64,000 bases of DNA. It comes from Flammeovirgaceae bacterium UBA7330. GTDB lineage: Bacteria > Bacteroidota > Bacteroidia > Cytophagales > Cyclobacteriaceae. This document shows, in pieces, positions 1 to 8,577 of this stretch (position 1 is its first letter; every line of letters starts with the position of its first letter). The position numbers and the translations under genes are program-made. The DNA lies in the NCBI GenBank assembly GCA_002471275.1, contig DKPQ01000005.1:496001-560000 (forward strand), written 5' to 3'. The notes beneath the pieces are model-generated. The model did not search any database and was not told where the DNA came from. It saw only the letters and a program-made list of their open reading frames with translations.

Positions 1-641
1 TTTGCTTTTACGGGTATCGGCGGAAACAACAGCATCAACTGTGTATTAGGGAATAACATCCCAAAGGCCATGAGAATTCCAAAGACTGCGCCGGAGGCAC
101 CCACCATCGGAATATTGCTAAAAAGATCATAGATCTGGGCAACATATGACTTGCTCTGAGCAACCAGTTGAGAGTTGTCAGGGTTTTCATAATACCTGTC
201 AGAAAAATCTGCTAACTCCTGGATGGCTCTTTGTGGAACCCTGTGATCAAAAATAAATAGCTTAAAATCCTCCGGGTTAGGATTTTCCAAATAGGCTTCA
301 GTATCCTGCTTTAGATCATATTTTTCGAAAAAATCCGCTACACCAAATAAGACTCCGGCACCAATTCCACAAATGAGATAAAAAGTGAGAAATTTTTTCG
401 ATCCCCAGAATTGCTCCAGGAGTGGTCCGAAAATAAATACCGCGAACATGTTACCGAATAAGTGCCACATTCCACCATGGACCCACATGTAGGTCAGAAA
501 CTGGAAAGGTTTGAATTCTTCCGCGAACACAACACGTAGCCCGAACCAATCGGAGAAGGGTAAGGATAGGAGGGACTGTACTATTAATATGACTACATTG
601 ATGATCAGGATATATTTGACCATCGGAGTGACTCTCATCAT
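1..641 (-). CDS. Rhomboid family intramembrane serine protease (C-terminus cut by window edge)
   Basis: Reading from 641 down to 1 gives an open frame of more than 213 codons with no stop before the edge. It starts with a double Met and a transmembrane helix (KYILIINVVILIVQSLL), followed by the rhomboid signature HGGMWHLFGN and a second hydrophobic segment. A hydrophilic stretch of about 80 residues follows, then the catalytic motif GASGAVFGI near positions 80-110 of the window. Rhomboids cleave membrane protein helices inside the lipid bilayer using a Ser-His dyad; the Ser is the one in GASG, and the His would lie beyond the edge. The start codon overlaps the mutL stop (ATG at 641-639, TGA at 640-638), so the two genes are probably co-transcribed. 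The second Met (638) is an equally possible start. The long insert between helices fits what I recall of Bacteroidota rhomboids. Confidence 0.9.
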   Translation of the reverse strand, partial: MMRVTPMVKYILIINVVILIVQSLLSLPFSDWFGLRVVFAEEFKPFQFLTYMWVHGGMWHLFGNMFAVFIFGPLLEQFWGSKKFLTFYLICGIGAGVLFGVADFFEKYDLKQDTEAYLENPNPEDFKLFIFDHRVPQRAIQELADFSDRYYENPDNSQLVAQSKSYVAQIYDLFSNIPMVGASGAVFGILMAFGMLFPNTQLMLLFPPIPVKA

Positions 642-2449
642 TCGTTAAACCAGCTTTTAATTTTGTCTAAACTAACTAAAACATACGTAGGACGACCACC
701 CGGGGTATAATTTGGTTGTTCGCAGGCAAATAATTGATCAATCAGGTGATCTGCTTCCTGATCGGGCAGGTTTCTGCATTTCAGCGAAGCGGCATTTTTA
801 GCCAGGGCCCTGCAGATATTTTCCTGTTGACCAATCCCCAGTTGGTTCTTGTTCTGTTTGAACTGCTCCAGGAGCTCTTCAAACATTTCTTTTTCATTGC
901 AGCCCGCCAGCTCTGAAGGTACACCCTGTATGACGATCATCTGTTTTCCAGAGGTTTCAATGTCAAACCCCAGCTTCCTGATCTCGGGCTGAATCTCCTT
1001 GACCAACGCATGATCGGTTGGGTTGAGGGATACCTGTTGCGGAAACAAGCTTGATTGTGAAGCACCCGACCCTCCTTTAATGCTTTTTTGATAGCGTTCA
1101 AAAAGAATTCGCTCAAGGGCCGCCCGTTGATCGATCATCGTAAATCCATTCTTCACCTGGCGAAGCAGATACCTGCCATGAAGCCTGAAAGTTCCACCCT
1201 TTTGAGGCTCTTCTCTACCTATCTCATCCATCGAGCTTTGAAAGGTTTGCCGTTGTTCTACGGCTTCGTTTTTCAATACTTCGTCCAGGATGTCATCTTC
1301 TTTTCGCGCATGATTATAAAGGGATTCCCAGTTTTTCGCCCGGTCTATATTTCTGAGCTGTGAATAATTTTTATCTTGTTGGGTTTCTACAGATCCTACA
1401 CGTGAAGAGCTAAAACGCTCAAAATTTACGTCTGTATTGAAATCCAGCGAAGGCGATACGTTGAATGAGCCCAGTGCCTGGCGGACTGCGGAGCTGATGA
1501 TCCCATATAGCATCCTGTCATCATCAAATTTCACCTCAGTCTTGGTGGGGTGGACATTCACATCTACATGTATCGGGTCCATTTCAATAAACAGGACGTA
1601 GAATGGATGATAATCTTCTTTGAGCAGTCCTGCATAGGACTGAACGACCGCATGGTTGAGGTAATTGTTGCGGATAAACCGGTTATTGATAAAGAAAAAC
1701 TGCTCACCACGGGTTTTTTTGGCAAATTCAGGTTTACCAATGTATCCTTTCACTTTTACGTGGGGTGTTTCTTCCTCACATGGGATCAGCTGTTGCTGAT
1801 AGTTCTTGCCAAAAAGCTGCACAATACGCTTACTCAGTTTCCCTTTGTCGAGCTGGTACATTTCCAGGTCGTTGTTGAAGAACTGCATGCTGACGTCCGG
1901 GTTGGACAGGGCCATACGCTGAAACTCATCCGTGATATGTTTCATCTCCACCGGATTGGATTTCAGGAAGTTTCTCCTGGCCGGAATGTTATAGAAAAGA
2001 TTTTTCACTGAGATAGAAGAGCCAGGGTTCATGGCCAGGGGTTCCTGTTTTTTAAACTCTGAACCTTCGATGACCAGTAAGGTGCCTACTTCATCTTCGG
2101 GTCTGCGTGTTTTCATCTCTACGTGGGCAATGGCCGCTATGGAGGCAAGTGCCTCTCCTCTAAAACCCATTGTTTTGATCTTAAAAAGGTCTTCGGCGCT
2201 TCTGATTTTTGAGGTGGCATGTCGTTCAAAGCTCATGCGGGCATCGGAAAGGCTCATTCCCTTACCATCATCCACTACCTGGATCAGGGATTTTCCCGCT
2301 TCAGTAATTTTGAGTTTAATCTGGGTGGCTCCCGCATCAACACTGTTTTCCATCATCTCCTTTACCACAGAGGCAGGTCTTTGTACAACCTCCCCGGCAG
2401 CGATCTGATTAGCTATGCTATCAGGCAACAGATGAATGACGTCTTCCAT
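638..2449 (-). CDS. mutL: DNA mismatch repair protein MutL
   Basis: A 603-residue protein of full family length. The N-terminal GHKL ATPase is complete: MENSVDAG carries the catalytic Glu, with DDGKGM and FRGEALASIAA following, all in the first 105 residues. A linker of about 100 polar residues leads to the C-terminal dimerisation domain. MutL couples MutS mismatch recognition to strand incision. Most MutL proteins outside the E. coli group carry a metal-binding endonuclease motif DQHAxxExxxxE. Here residues 440-451 read DQRAALERILFE, with Arg in place of His, and the usual CPHGRP motif is TPGGRP at 582-587. ACR-like residues (LKCRN) are kept. Whether the nuclease is active is therefore open. 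The gene overlaps the rhomboid gene downstream and follows the small membrane-protein gene by 5 bp, so the three look like one operon. Confidence 0.97.
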   Translation of the reverse strand: MEDVIHLLPDSIANQIAAGEVVQRPASVVKEMMENSVDAGATQIKLKITEAGKSLIQVVDDGKGMSLSDARMSFERHATSKIRSAEDLFKIKTMGFRGEALASIAAIAHVEMKTRRPEDEVGTLLVIEGSEFKKQEPLAMNPGSSISVKNLFYNIPARRNFLKSNPVEMKHITDEFQRMALSNPDVSMQFFNNDLEMYQLDKGKLSKRIVQLFGKNYQQQLIPCEEETPHVKVKGYIGKPEFAKKTRGEQFFFINNRFIRNNYLNHAVVQSYAGLLKEDYHPFYVLFIEMDPIHVDVNVHPTKTEVKFDDDRMLYGIISSAVRQALGSFNVSPSLDFNTDVNFERFSSSRVGSVETQQDKNYSQLRNIDRAKNWESLYNHARKEDDILDEVLKNEAVEQRQTFQSSMDEIGREEPQKGGTFRLHGRYLLRQVKNGFTMIDQRAALERILFERYQKSIKGGSGASQSSLFPQQVSLNPTDHALVKEIQPEIRKLGFDIETSGKQMIVIQGVPSELAGCNEKEMFEELLEQFKQNKNQLGIGQQENICRALAKNAASLKCRNLPDQEADHLIDQLFACEQPNYTPGGRPTYVLVSLDKIKSWFNE

Positions 2450-2454
2450 ATGAA

Positions 2455-2799
2455 TTATCTCCGCTTGAAGAATTTACGAATAAAGCGGAAGTAAAGGTAG
2501 ACAGGTACAGCCAGCCACAGTACATAAAAGACATCGTTTCCGTAATAGAACCAGCCAACCAGCAATGAACCAAGAACAGCCGCAATAACCAATTGTAGAA
2601 ATGAAGCGTTAGGAACGGAGCGGGTTTTACGTTCGAAACTGATCCTTCCGGGTGTATAATCAGTTTTTTCACCACCTTCCAACTCTCTTTTTATTCTTTC
2701 GGTACGTTCTTTGATCTCTTCTTTTACAGGATCGTAATATCTCGGCTTAATGTAGAATCTCTGGCTTTGAGGTAAACGAAATAGTGAAGGAAAACGCAT
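2455..2799 (-). CDS. Small membrane protein, conserved-hypothetical type
   Basis: 114 residues. The first 60 are hydrophilic and highly charged (KEEIKERTERIKRELEGG). Two closely spaced hydrophobic helices follow (about residues 67-84 and 88-105), and the protein ends in a basic FRFIRKFFKRR tail. This suggests an inner-membrane hairpin with the N-terminal part in the cytoplasm. It stops 5 bp before mutL on the same strand, so it is probably the first gene of the mutL-rhomboid operon. I recognise the general type from Bacteroidota genomes but know no function for it. No enzyme motif is visible. Confidence 0.75.
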   Translation of the reverse strand: MRFPSLFRLPQSQRFYIKPRYYDPVKEEIKERTERIKRELEGGEKTDYTPGRISFERKTRSVPNASFLQLVIAAVLGSLLVGWFYYGNDVFYVLWLAVPVYLYFRFIRKFFKRR

Positions 2800-2945
2800 A
2801 GAAAACTACTTTTTGTCTCTAATTGATGTTATAATGGATAGAAAATGAATGGTATTTTTCTAATGAATTTTATAAACAAATATTAATTGCTAGATTTCAA
2901 ACAGTGAATATTGATTATAAATTCAAATTTACGCCAAATAATGCA

Positions 2946-5288
2946 ATGCGAGTACTGATCACCTTTTTAATCAGCTCATGGTTTTGCCTTTCCGCTGATG
3001 CCACGGCAGGAAGCAGGAAAGATATTGACTCTATCATGGTAAGCCTGAGCCATCAGGATAAGGTGAAATCTTTGCTTTGGGTAGAGGTCAGTTCGCTCAG
3101 TGATATCAATCGGTTCCCTGCTCATCAGCATTTTTTTGTGTCCGGCACCAGTGACAACGAATTCTTGAGGCCTTTGACAAACATTACCCTGGCCAGGCAG
3201 CTGGACCACACATTAAACCCGTCAAATAAGCAGAATTTACCGGACCTTTCTTATCTGGCTGCTATCACAGAGGAGGAAATACTAAACAGCTATTTTGGGT
3301 ATTTGCGCTCTCTGGGTTTGTCATTGAACTATCAATACCTGATACTTCCTACCACCAGCAATCAAAGGGAGCAGGTTGTGATTAAAAAATTACAGGAATT
3401 TGACTCCAGTTATTTTGTCGACCCTGCTGCAATCCAGGCTGGTATACCCAAAAAGAAAAAAGATATCAAAAACATCTTTGAAAGCCATGATTTTTGGCTG
3501 GTTGACACCAAAAGCTATTCCAGGGCGGAGGGAATGATTCAAAAACTGGATGAAAAGCTGCTGTTGGACCAAAAAGAACACCTGGTAAAAAATGCGCTTT
3601 TTGAATCATTTGTAAACTATCGGCCGAAGATGCCAAAGGTGCCAAATGGTTTAAGAATGAAACTTATAAAGTCATCTGTCGCACTGATTGAAGATGGATC
3701 CTTTTTTCCACTTGATACCGACACCTTGTGTCTTCTTTCACAAAGTCCCTATGGAGATTTCGCCAATATGCTCCGGAAGTATGCTTATGTCATTACAGAC
3801 CTTGAAGAAATTTTCCAGAGTGAGGCGCCGGTAGTTGCTGATTATAATCCAATGCTGCCTGGCTATTTTGGTGACCGTGCGATCATCTACACTGGAACAA
3901 TTGAGCAGTTCGATCCCAATTTCTTCAATGCAGGACTGATCATTCCCAGAGAAGAAAAAGAATATAGCTATATCATACCTCAGCAGCTATTCGGAGCTGC
4001 CCCCATCTCAGGTGCAATCACAAAAAATTTTCATTTATTGGAGCAATTTGAAAACAGGTCAATAGAGTCGTATGGCAAGCTAGGATATGCCCCTTTCCAC
4101 AGCGTTGGACTGCAGCAAAATCACCTGGATTCTATTAAGCGGATCATTGAAGATGGGATTGTACAAAAGGCTTTTCCGGGCTGCCAGCTGACGCTGGCTG
4201 TAGAGGGCTCGGTCGTCTTTGATGAGTCATTTGGTCACTTAACCTATGATGGGCTAATCCCGGTTTACCCTACTACAATTTTTGACCTGGCTTCAGTCAC
4301 AAAAGTGGCCAGTACACTCATGATGGCTATGAAGTTGCATGATGAAGACAAGCTGGATATCAATGAGGTCATCAGTCATTACCTCCCCAGGTATGCGGAA
4401 TCCAACAAAAAGGATATAACCATCAAATCTTTGTTAGCTCATCAGGCGGGTCTGCTTCCATATGTTCCATTTTGGAAGCGTGTGCTTTCCGGAGATTTTC
4501 TGGATCCGTTTTACTACGCTTCAGTCAAAGATGAGCAGAGGGATCAACGAAGCTATGGATTAGAGCCCTCCAGCCTGTTGAGAGATTCTCTGAGTCAGTG
4601 GATTCTGACTTCTTCACTATTGAAGTATGATAGCGCACCCTATTATTCATACAGCGATATAGGATTTATGATCCTTCAGGAAGTGTTGGAAGGTATAGCC
4701 GGAGAGTCAATGGATCGTTATTTATACAAACACTTCTATGGACCATTAGGTCTCTATCACACCAAGTTCAACCCTAAGAGGTATGAAGTGGGATTATTTG
4801 AAATCGCACCCACAGAGTATGATAGTTATTACCGGAGTGAACAAATTTGGGGGGTTGTTCATGATCGCAATGCCGCGATTCTGGATGGTGTGGCCGGTCA
4901 TGCCGGACTTTTTTCAAATGCCAGGGACATGCTGGTGCTTTTTCAGATGATTCTCCAGGGAGGAAGCTATGGAGGCAAACAATTTATCAGCCAGGCGACA
5001 TTGGATGTTTTTAATCAAAGATATTTTCCGGACAATAGAAGAGGTCTCGGATGGGATAAAAAATCTGGAATTGTAAGAAATGTGTCACTTCATGCTTCTG
5101 AAGAGAGTTTTGGGCATACAGGGTTTACTGGCACCATGGTCTGGGTGGATCCTCAATATGACCTTGTTTTTATTTTTCTTTCCAATAGGATCCATCCAAA
5201 TGCCAATAATCGTAAACTAAATGAGTTGGATATCCGTACTAAAATTCAGGATATCGTGTATGAAGCGATACAGGCAAAAAATCAATGA
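2946..5288 (+). CDS. Exported serine hydrolase (class C beta-lactamase fold) with eroded GH3-like N-terminal region
   Basis: Taken from the ATG at 2946 (780 residues) rather than the upstream GTG at 2904, because the signal peptide MRVLITFLISSWFCLSADA begins there. Residues about 400-780 form a penicillin-binding/class C beta-lactamase-like domain: SVTK at 450-453 (nucleophile Ser450, Lys453), YSD at 569-571 in place of YxN, and HTG at 724-726 in place of KTG. Such proteins are usually esterases or peptidases rather than antibiotic resistance enzymes. Residues about 20-400 resemble, from memory, the GH3 part of the Bacteroidota GH3-serine hydrolase fusions (DSIMVSLSHQDKV at the start, QLFGAAPISGAI at the end). 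That part looks shortened, and I see no clear GH3 nucleophile motif. It sits upstream of bshA with 60 bp between them; there is no sign of a functional link. Confidence 0.85.
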   Translation: MRVLITFLISSWFCLSADATAGSRKDIDSIMVSLSHQDKVKSLLWVEVSSLSDINRFPAHQHFFVSGTSDNEFLRPLTNITLARQLDHTLNPSNKQNLPDLSYLAAITEEEILNSYFGYLRSLGLSLNYQYLILPTTSNQREQVVIKKLQEFDSSYFVDPAAIQAGIPKKKKDIKNIFESHDFWLVDTKSYSRAEGMIQKLDEKLLLDQKEHLVKNALFESFVNYRPKMPKVPNGLRMKLIKSSVALIEDGSFFPLDTDTLCLLSQSPYGDFANMLRKYAYVITDLEEIFQSEAPVVADYNPMLPGYFGDRAIIYTGTIEQFDPNFFNAGLIIPREEKEYSYIIPQQLFGAAPISGAITKNFHLLEQFENRSIESYGKLGYAPFHSVGLQQNHLDSIKRIIEDGIVQKAFPGCQLTLAVEGSVVFDESFGHLTYDGLIPVYPTTIFDLASVTKVASTLMMAMKLHDEDKLDINEVISHYLPRYAESNKKDITIKSLLAHQAGLLPYVPFWKRVLSGDFLDPFYYASVKDEQRDQRSYGLEPSSLLRDSLSQWILTSSLLKYDSAPYYSYSDIGFMILQEVLEGIAGESMDRYLYKHFYGPLGLYHTKFNPKRYEVGLFEIAPTEYDSYYRSEQIWGVVHDRNAAILDGVAGHAGLFSNARDMLVLFQMILQGGSYGGKQFISQATLDVFNQRYFPDNRRGLGWDKKSGIVRNVSLHASEESFGHTGFTGTMVWVDPQYDLVFIFLSNRIHPNANNRKLNELDIRTKIQDIVYEAIQAKNQ

Positions 5289-5348
5289 TCAAACTATTTT
5301 TAAGTTTTTAGGGTTACACCTAAATCTGATCTATCTTAATATTTGACT

Positions 5349-6497
5349 ATGAAAATTGGTATCGTTTGTTATCCCACCTATGGCGGAAGCGGGGTAGTGG
5401 CAACTGAACTGGGGAAAGGGTTAGCTAAAAACAACCACGAGATACACTTTATTACCTATTCTCAACCAACCAGGCTTGACTTTTTCAATGAGAAGCTCTT
5501 CTACCACGAGGTTTCTGTAAAATCATACCCACTTTTTGATTATCCGCCCTATGAACTGGCACTTGCTAGCAAAATGGTAGATGTGGTGGAACATGAGGGG
5601 CTGGATCTCCTACATGTTCATTATGCAATACCTCATGCAAGTGCGGCATATATGGCCCGCCAAATCTTAAAATCTAAAGGGATCTCGATACCATTCATTA
5701 CCACACTTCACGGTACAGACATTACCCTGGTAGGCAAAGATGCTACCTATGAGCCGGTTGTTACATTCTCCATCAATCAGTCCGATGGGGTTACGGCTGT
5801 TTCACAGGACCTGAAAGATGATACCCTTGAGCATTTCGATATCACCAATGAAATTGAAGTTATTCCCAACTTCATTGATCTGGAGCGATTCAAGAAGCAG
5901 AAGAAAGACCACTTTAGAAAAGCGATTTGTCCGGATGATGAGAAACTGATCGTTCATACATCAAACTTCAGGAAAGTAAAACGGGTGGATGATGTCATTG
6001 AGGTTTTTAACAATGTGAGAAAGGTAGTACCCGCTAAATTGTTATTGGTGGGTGATGGCCCTGAGCGATTTCATATTGAAGAACTGGTACGTGAAAAATG
6101 TGCCATGGACTCAGTTCGTTTTCTGGGTAAACTGGAGGCGGTTGAGGAGGTGTTGTCCGTATGTGATCTGTTTTTAATGACATCGGAGAAAGAAAGTTTT
6201 GGATTGGCCGCACTGGAAGCCATGGCTTGTGAGGTGCCCGTGATCTCTACCAATGCCGGTGGATTGCCTGAGCTCAACAAAGACGGCGTGTCTGGATTCT
6301 TATGCGATGTAGGGGATGTAGATGCAATGACTGAAAAAGCCATACACATATTGGACAACAAGAACTTACAAAAATTTAAAGACGGCGCGCTAAACAGGGC
6401 CCGAGAGTTTGACGTACATAAGATTTTACCTCTTTATGAAAGTTATTACGAGAAAATCCTTATTGCCAATAAGAAGGTCAAAGTCCCTATGTCATAA
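5349..6497 (+). CDS. bshA: N-acetyl-alpha-D-glucosaminyl L-malate synthase BshA (bacillithiol biosynthesis)
   Basis: 382 residues from the ATG at 5349; an in-frame TTG at 5343 is less likely. This is a GT4-family glycosyltransferase that joins UDP-GlcNAc to L-malate, the first step of bacillithiol synthesis. The N-terminal motif MKIGIVCYPTYGGSGVVATELG is typical of BshA, as are HVHYAIPHA and TTLHGTDITLVG. The GT4 C-terminal donor site is present (EKESFGLAALEAMACEVPVIS, with the conserved Glu pair). The expected length is about 380. bshB and bshC are not in this window, so the pathway genes are scattered. An upstream serine-hydrolase gene and a downstream fatty-acid hydroxylase gene share its strand; the hydroxylase has its own promoter element. 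Confidence 0.95.
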   Translation: MKIGIVCYPTYGGSGVVATELGKGLAKNNHEIHFITYSQPTRLDFFNEKLFYHEVSVKSYPLFDYPPYELALASKMVDVVEHEGLDLLHVHYAIPHASAAYMARQILKSKGISIPFITTLHGTDITLVGKDATYEPVVTFSINQSDGVTAVSQDLKDDTLEHFDITNEIEVIPNFIDLERFKKQKKDHFRKAICPDDEKLIVHTSNFRKVKRVDDVIEVFNNVRKVVPAKLLLVGDGPERFHIEELVREKCAMDSVRFLGKLEAVEEVLSVCDLFLMTSEKESFGLAALEAMACEVPVISTNAGGLPELNKDGVSGFLCDVGDVDAMTEKAIHILDNKNLQKFKDGALNRAREFDVHKILPLYESYYEKILIANKKVKVPMS

Positions 6498-6536
6498 GAA
6501 TGCATTTAAGATCTGGTGTATTCATTAATTATCTAG

Positions 6537-6544
6537 TAAATTTG
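6537..6544 (+). promoter_or_regulatory. Bacteroidota -7 promoter element (TAAATTTG)
   Basis: An exact match to TAnnTTTG lies 17 bp upstream of the fatty-acid hydroxylase ATG at 6562. Transcription would start near 6551 and give a very short leader. No clear -33 TTG is seen at the usual spacing. Confidence 0.6.
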
Positions 6545-6561
6545 CAGCAAAATTCAGCACT

Positions 6562-7179
6562 ATGGAGCTAAAGAATAAACCTCATGCTAAAGGAACAAGG
6601 CAATTGTTCAATAATCCTGTATTAGAAAGACTAACCAGGACACATATTTCAATTCCTTTGATCTTGTTTGGCACGATTGCTACAGGATTGATAGTTTATG
6701 GATTAGACAAAGGTTATATCAATGCAATCAATACTCCTTTATTGTTTGTAGGAGGGCTGTTAAGCTTTACACTGGTTGAGTATATCATGCACAGATTTGT
6801 TTTTCATCTGGCTCCAAAAAATGAAAGACAGGAAAAATTTGCCTATACAGTGCATGGAGTGCATCACGACTATCCAAAGGACAAAGACAGGCTGGCTATG
6901 CCCCCGCTATTGAGTATTTTGTTGAGTACGGGTTTCTTCTTCCTTTTCAAATTGATGATGGGGAATCTGGCTTTTGCCTTTCTACCCGGGTTTGTGATGG
7001 GCTATGCCTCTTATCTCTGGGTGCATTATATGGTGCATGCGTTTCAGCCACCAAAGAATTTTTTTAAGGTACTTTGGATTCATCACGGAATCCATCACTA
7101 CAAGGATCCTGAGAATGCTTTTGGTGTATCTTCACCATTCTGGGATGTTATTTTTGGTACTATGCCGAAAAAGCGATAA
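6562..7179 (+). CDS. Fatty-acid hydroxylase / sterol desaturase superfamily membrane protein
   Basis: 205 residues with four hydrophobic segments and the full set of histidine clusters for a di-iron site: HRFVFH (near 75), HGVHHDYPKD (near 96), HYMVHAF (near 155) and WIHHGIHHYKDPENAFGVSSPFWD (near 175). The closing FGVSSPFWDVIFGT pattern is typical of fatty-acid 2-hydroxylases. These enzymes hydroxylate acyl chains, often of sphingolipids, at the membrane using O2. Sphingolipids are known from many Bacteroidota, which makes a 2-hydroxylase role plausible but unproven. The gene has its own -7 box and converges with a tiny minus-strand frame starting at 7336. It is a separate family from the carotenoid hydroxylase at 13.1-13.6 kb, although both use His clusters. 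Confidence 0.85.
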   Translation: MELKNKPHAKGTRQLFNNPVLERLTRTHISIPLILFGTIATGLIVYGLDKGYINAINTPLLFVGGLLSFTLVEYIMHRFVFHLAPKNERQEKFAYTVHGVHHDYPKDKDRLAMPPLLSILLSTGFFFLFKLMMGNLAFAFLPGFVMGYASYLWVHYMVHAFQPPKNFFKVLWIHHGIHHYKDPENAFGVSSPFWDVIFGTMPKKR

Positions 7180-7180
7180 C

Positions 7181-7336
7181 TCAGCTCTTTCTTTTTTCTT
7201 CCCTGGACTTCTTTATTCTCTTTGCCCTTCTTTTGGCATGAGATTCAGGCTCCAGTAAAAGCCGGTAAAACATATCCCTTGTGAAGCTGATGAAGTCTGT
7301 AACAAGCGTGGCAAATATGGGTTTTCTTCCGTGCAT
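7181..7336 (-). CDS. Possible 51-residue basic small protein
   Basis: The minus strand from the ATG at 7336 to the TGA at 7181 encodes 51 residues beginning MHGRKPIFATLVTDF and ending in a strongly basic tail (AKRRAKRIKKSREEKRKS). It fills the otherwise empty gap behind the hydroxylase gene and stops 1 bp after that gene ends. Coding is supported by the codon pattern, a coherent amphipathic N-terminal half and a clean fit between neighbours. I do not recognise it. The basic tail would suit nucleic-acid or membrane-surface contact, but that is a guess. Confidence 0.4.
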   Translation of the reverse strand: MHGRKPIFATLVTDFISFTRDMFYRLLLEPESHAKRRAKRIKKSREEKRKS

Positions 7337-7475
7337 GGCTTATTCTTATATTCTATAAAATTTAAGGCTTTATTAAATTAAATTCAAGTCAACCTGAGAT
7401 TATGCTCTGAAATGGGAGATAAGGAAGTTTATGAAATCTTTCTTCTCTATCTTTAGTTAATAAGAAAAAAAGCGA

Positions 7476-8573
7476 ATGATTGGGAATCGATTTACGGAAT
7501 TTATCCCTGATAAGGACCCGGAGAAAAGTAGCTTTGATAACCTGCTGAATATTTTCCTGCAGTTGTTGGTGATTACTTCCGGTGATGTGAGCGAAGCGTT
7601 GAGCTGGTTGACAAACCTGGATCGTCAATACAACATCTCCGGTGATGACTATGGCATTGGAAATTTTATTGATGACCTCAAGTCAAAAGGATATATCACT
7701 GATGATAATGCAAAAGGGGAGATCAAAATCACGGCAAAGAGTGAGCAGCAGATCAGACGAAGTTCACTAGAGGAGATCTTTGGTAAGCTTAAAAAGACGG
7801 GTAAAGGAAGCCATGAAACCCCATTTCCTGGTCAGGGAGAAGAACATGGTACCGATCTGAGGAATTTCGAATTCGGCGATTCTCCCGATCAGATTGATTA
7901 CACCGAAAGTGTGAAGAATGCACAGATCAATCAGGGGTATCAGGATTTTATGTTGACTGAGAACGATCTGGAGGTCAGGGAGAAGGAATATAAAACCCAG
8001 ACCTCGACTGTCCTGATGATTGACATCAGTCATTCGATGATCCTTTATGGAGAGGATCGCATCACTCCAGCCAAGAAGGTAGCCATGGCACTGGCGGAGC
8101 TGATCACCAAAAAATATCCGAAAGATACGCTCGATATCATCGTCTTTGGGAATGATGCGTGGCAGATAGCTATCAAAGATTTGCCCTACTTGAGTGTAGG
8201 GCCTTATCATACCAATACTGTGGCGGGATTGGAGTTAGCCATGGATTTACTGAGGAGAAGAAAAAATAAAAACAAGCAGATCTTTATGATCACTGACGGC
8301 AAGCCCACTTGCCTGAAGGAAGGTATCAAATATTATAAAAATAGTTTTGGACTGGACCCCAAGATCCTGAATAAAACGTTAAACCTGGCAGCACAATGCA
8401 GGCGTATCGATATTCCGATCACCACATTTATGATTGCTTCAGACCCTTACCTCAAGCAGTTTGTGAGAGAATTTACCAAAGTAAACAATGGTAATGCTTA
8501 TTATAGTAGTTTGAAGGGATTGGGTCATTTGATATTCGAAGACTACAAAAAAAACAGGAGGAAAAATCTCTGA
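7476..8573 (+). CDS. VWA-domain protein partner of the adjacent AAA+ ATPase
   Basis: 365 residues. An N-terminal helical region (1-170) contains a charged, Gly-rich linker. A von Willebrand A domain follows with a complete MIDAS metal site: DISHS at 183-187, a conserved Thr in HTNTVAGL near 247, and ITDGKP near 273. No signal peptide or membrane helix is seen, so it is probably cytoplasmic. VWA proteins encoded next to ChlI/MoxR-type AAA+ ATPases generally act as substrate or metal-handling partners of the ATPase, as ChlD does for ChlI. The AAA+ gene starts 4 bp after this one, which strongly supports an operon and a complex. The target of the pair is unknown. Confidence 0.9.
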   Translation: MIGNRFTEFIPDKDPEKSSFDNLLNIFLQLLVITSGDVSEALSWLTNLDRQYNISGDDYGIGNFIDDLKSKGYITDDNAKGEIKITAKSEQQIRRSSLEEIFGKLKKTGKGSHETPFPGQGEEHGTDLRNFEFGDSPDQIDYTESVKNAQINQGYQDFMLTENDLEVREKEYKTQTSTVLMIDISHSMILYGEDRITPAKKVAMALAELITKKYPKDTLDIIVFGNDAWQIAIKDLPYLSVGPYHTNTVAGLELAMDLLRRRKNKNKQIFMITDGKPTCLKEGIKYYKNSFGLDPKILNKTLNLAAQCRRIDIPITTFMIASDPYLKQFVREFTKVNNGNAYYSSLKGLGHLIFEDYKKNRRKNL

Positions 8574-8577
8574 ATTA

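Noticed and set aside
1550..2011. Plus-strand open frame of 153 codons
   Set aside because: Antisense to mutL, which has full family motifs; the frame has no start context, no motif and an unlikely composition.
2946..5288. Serine hydrolase as an antibiotic-resistance beta-lactamase
   Set aside because: The motifs are YSD and HTG, and the fusion layout fits the esterase/peptidase branch.
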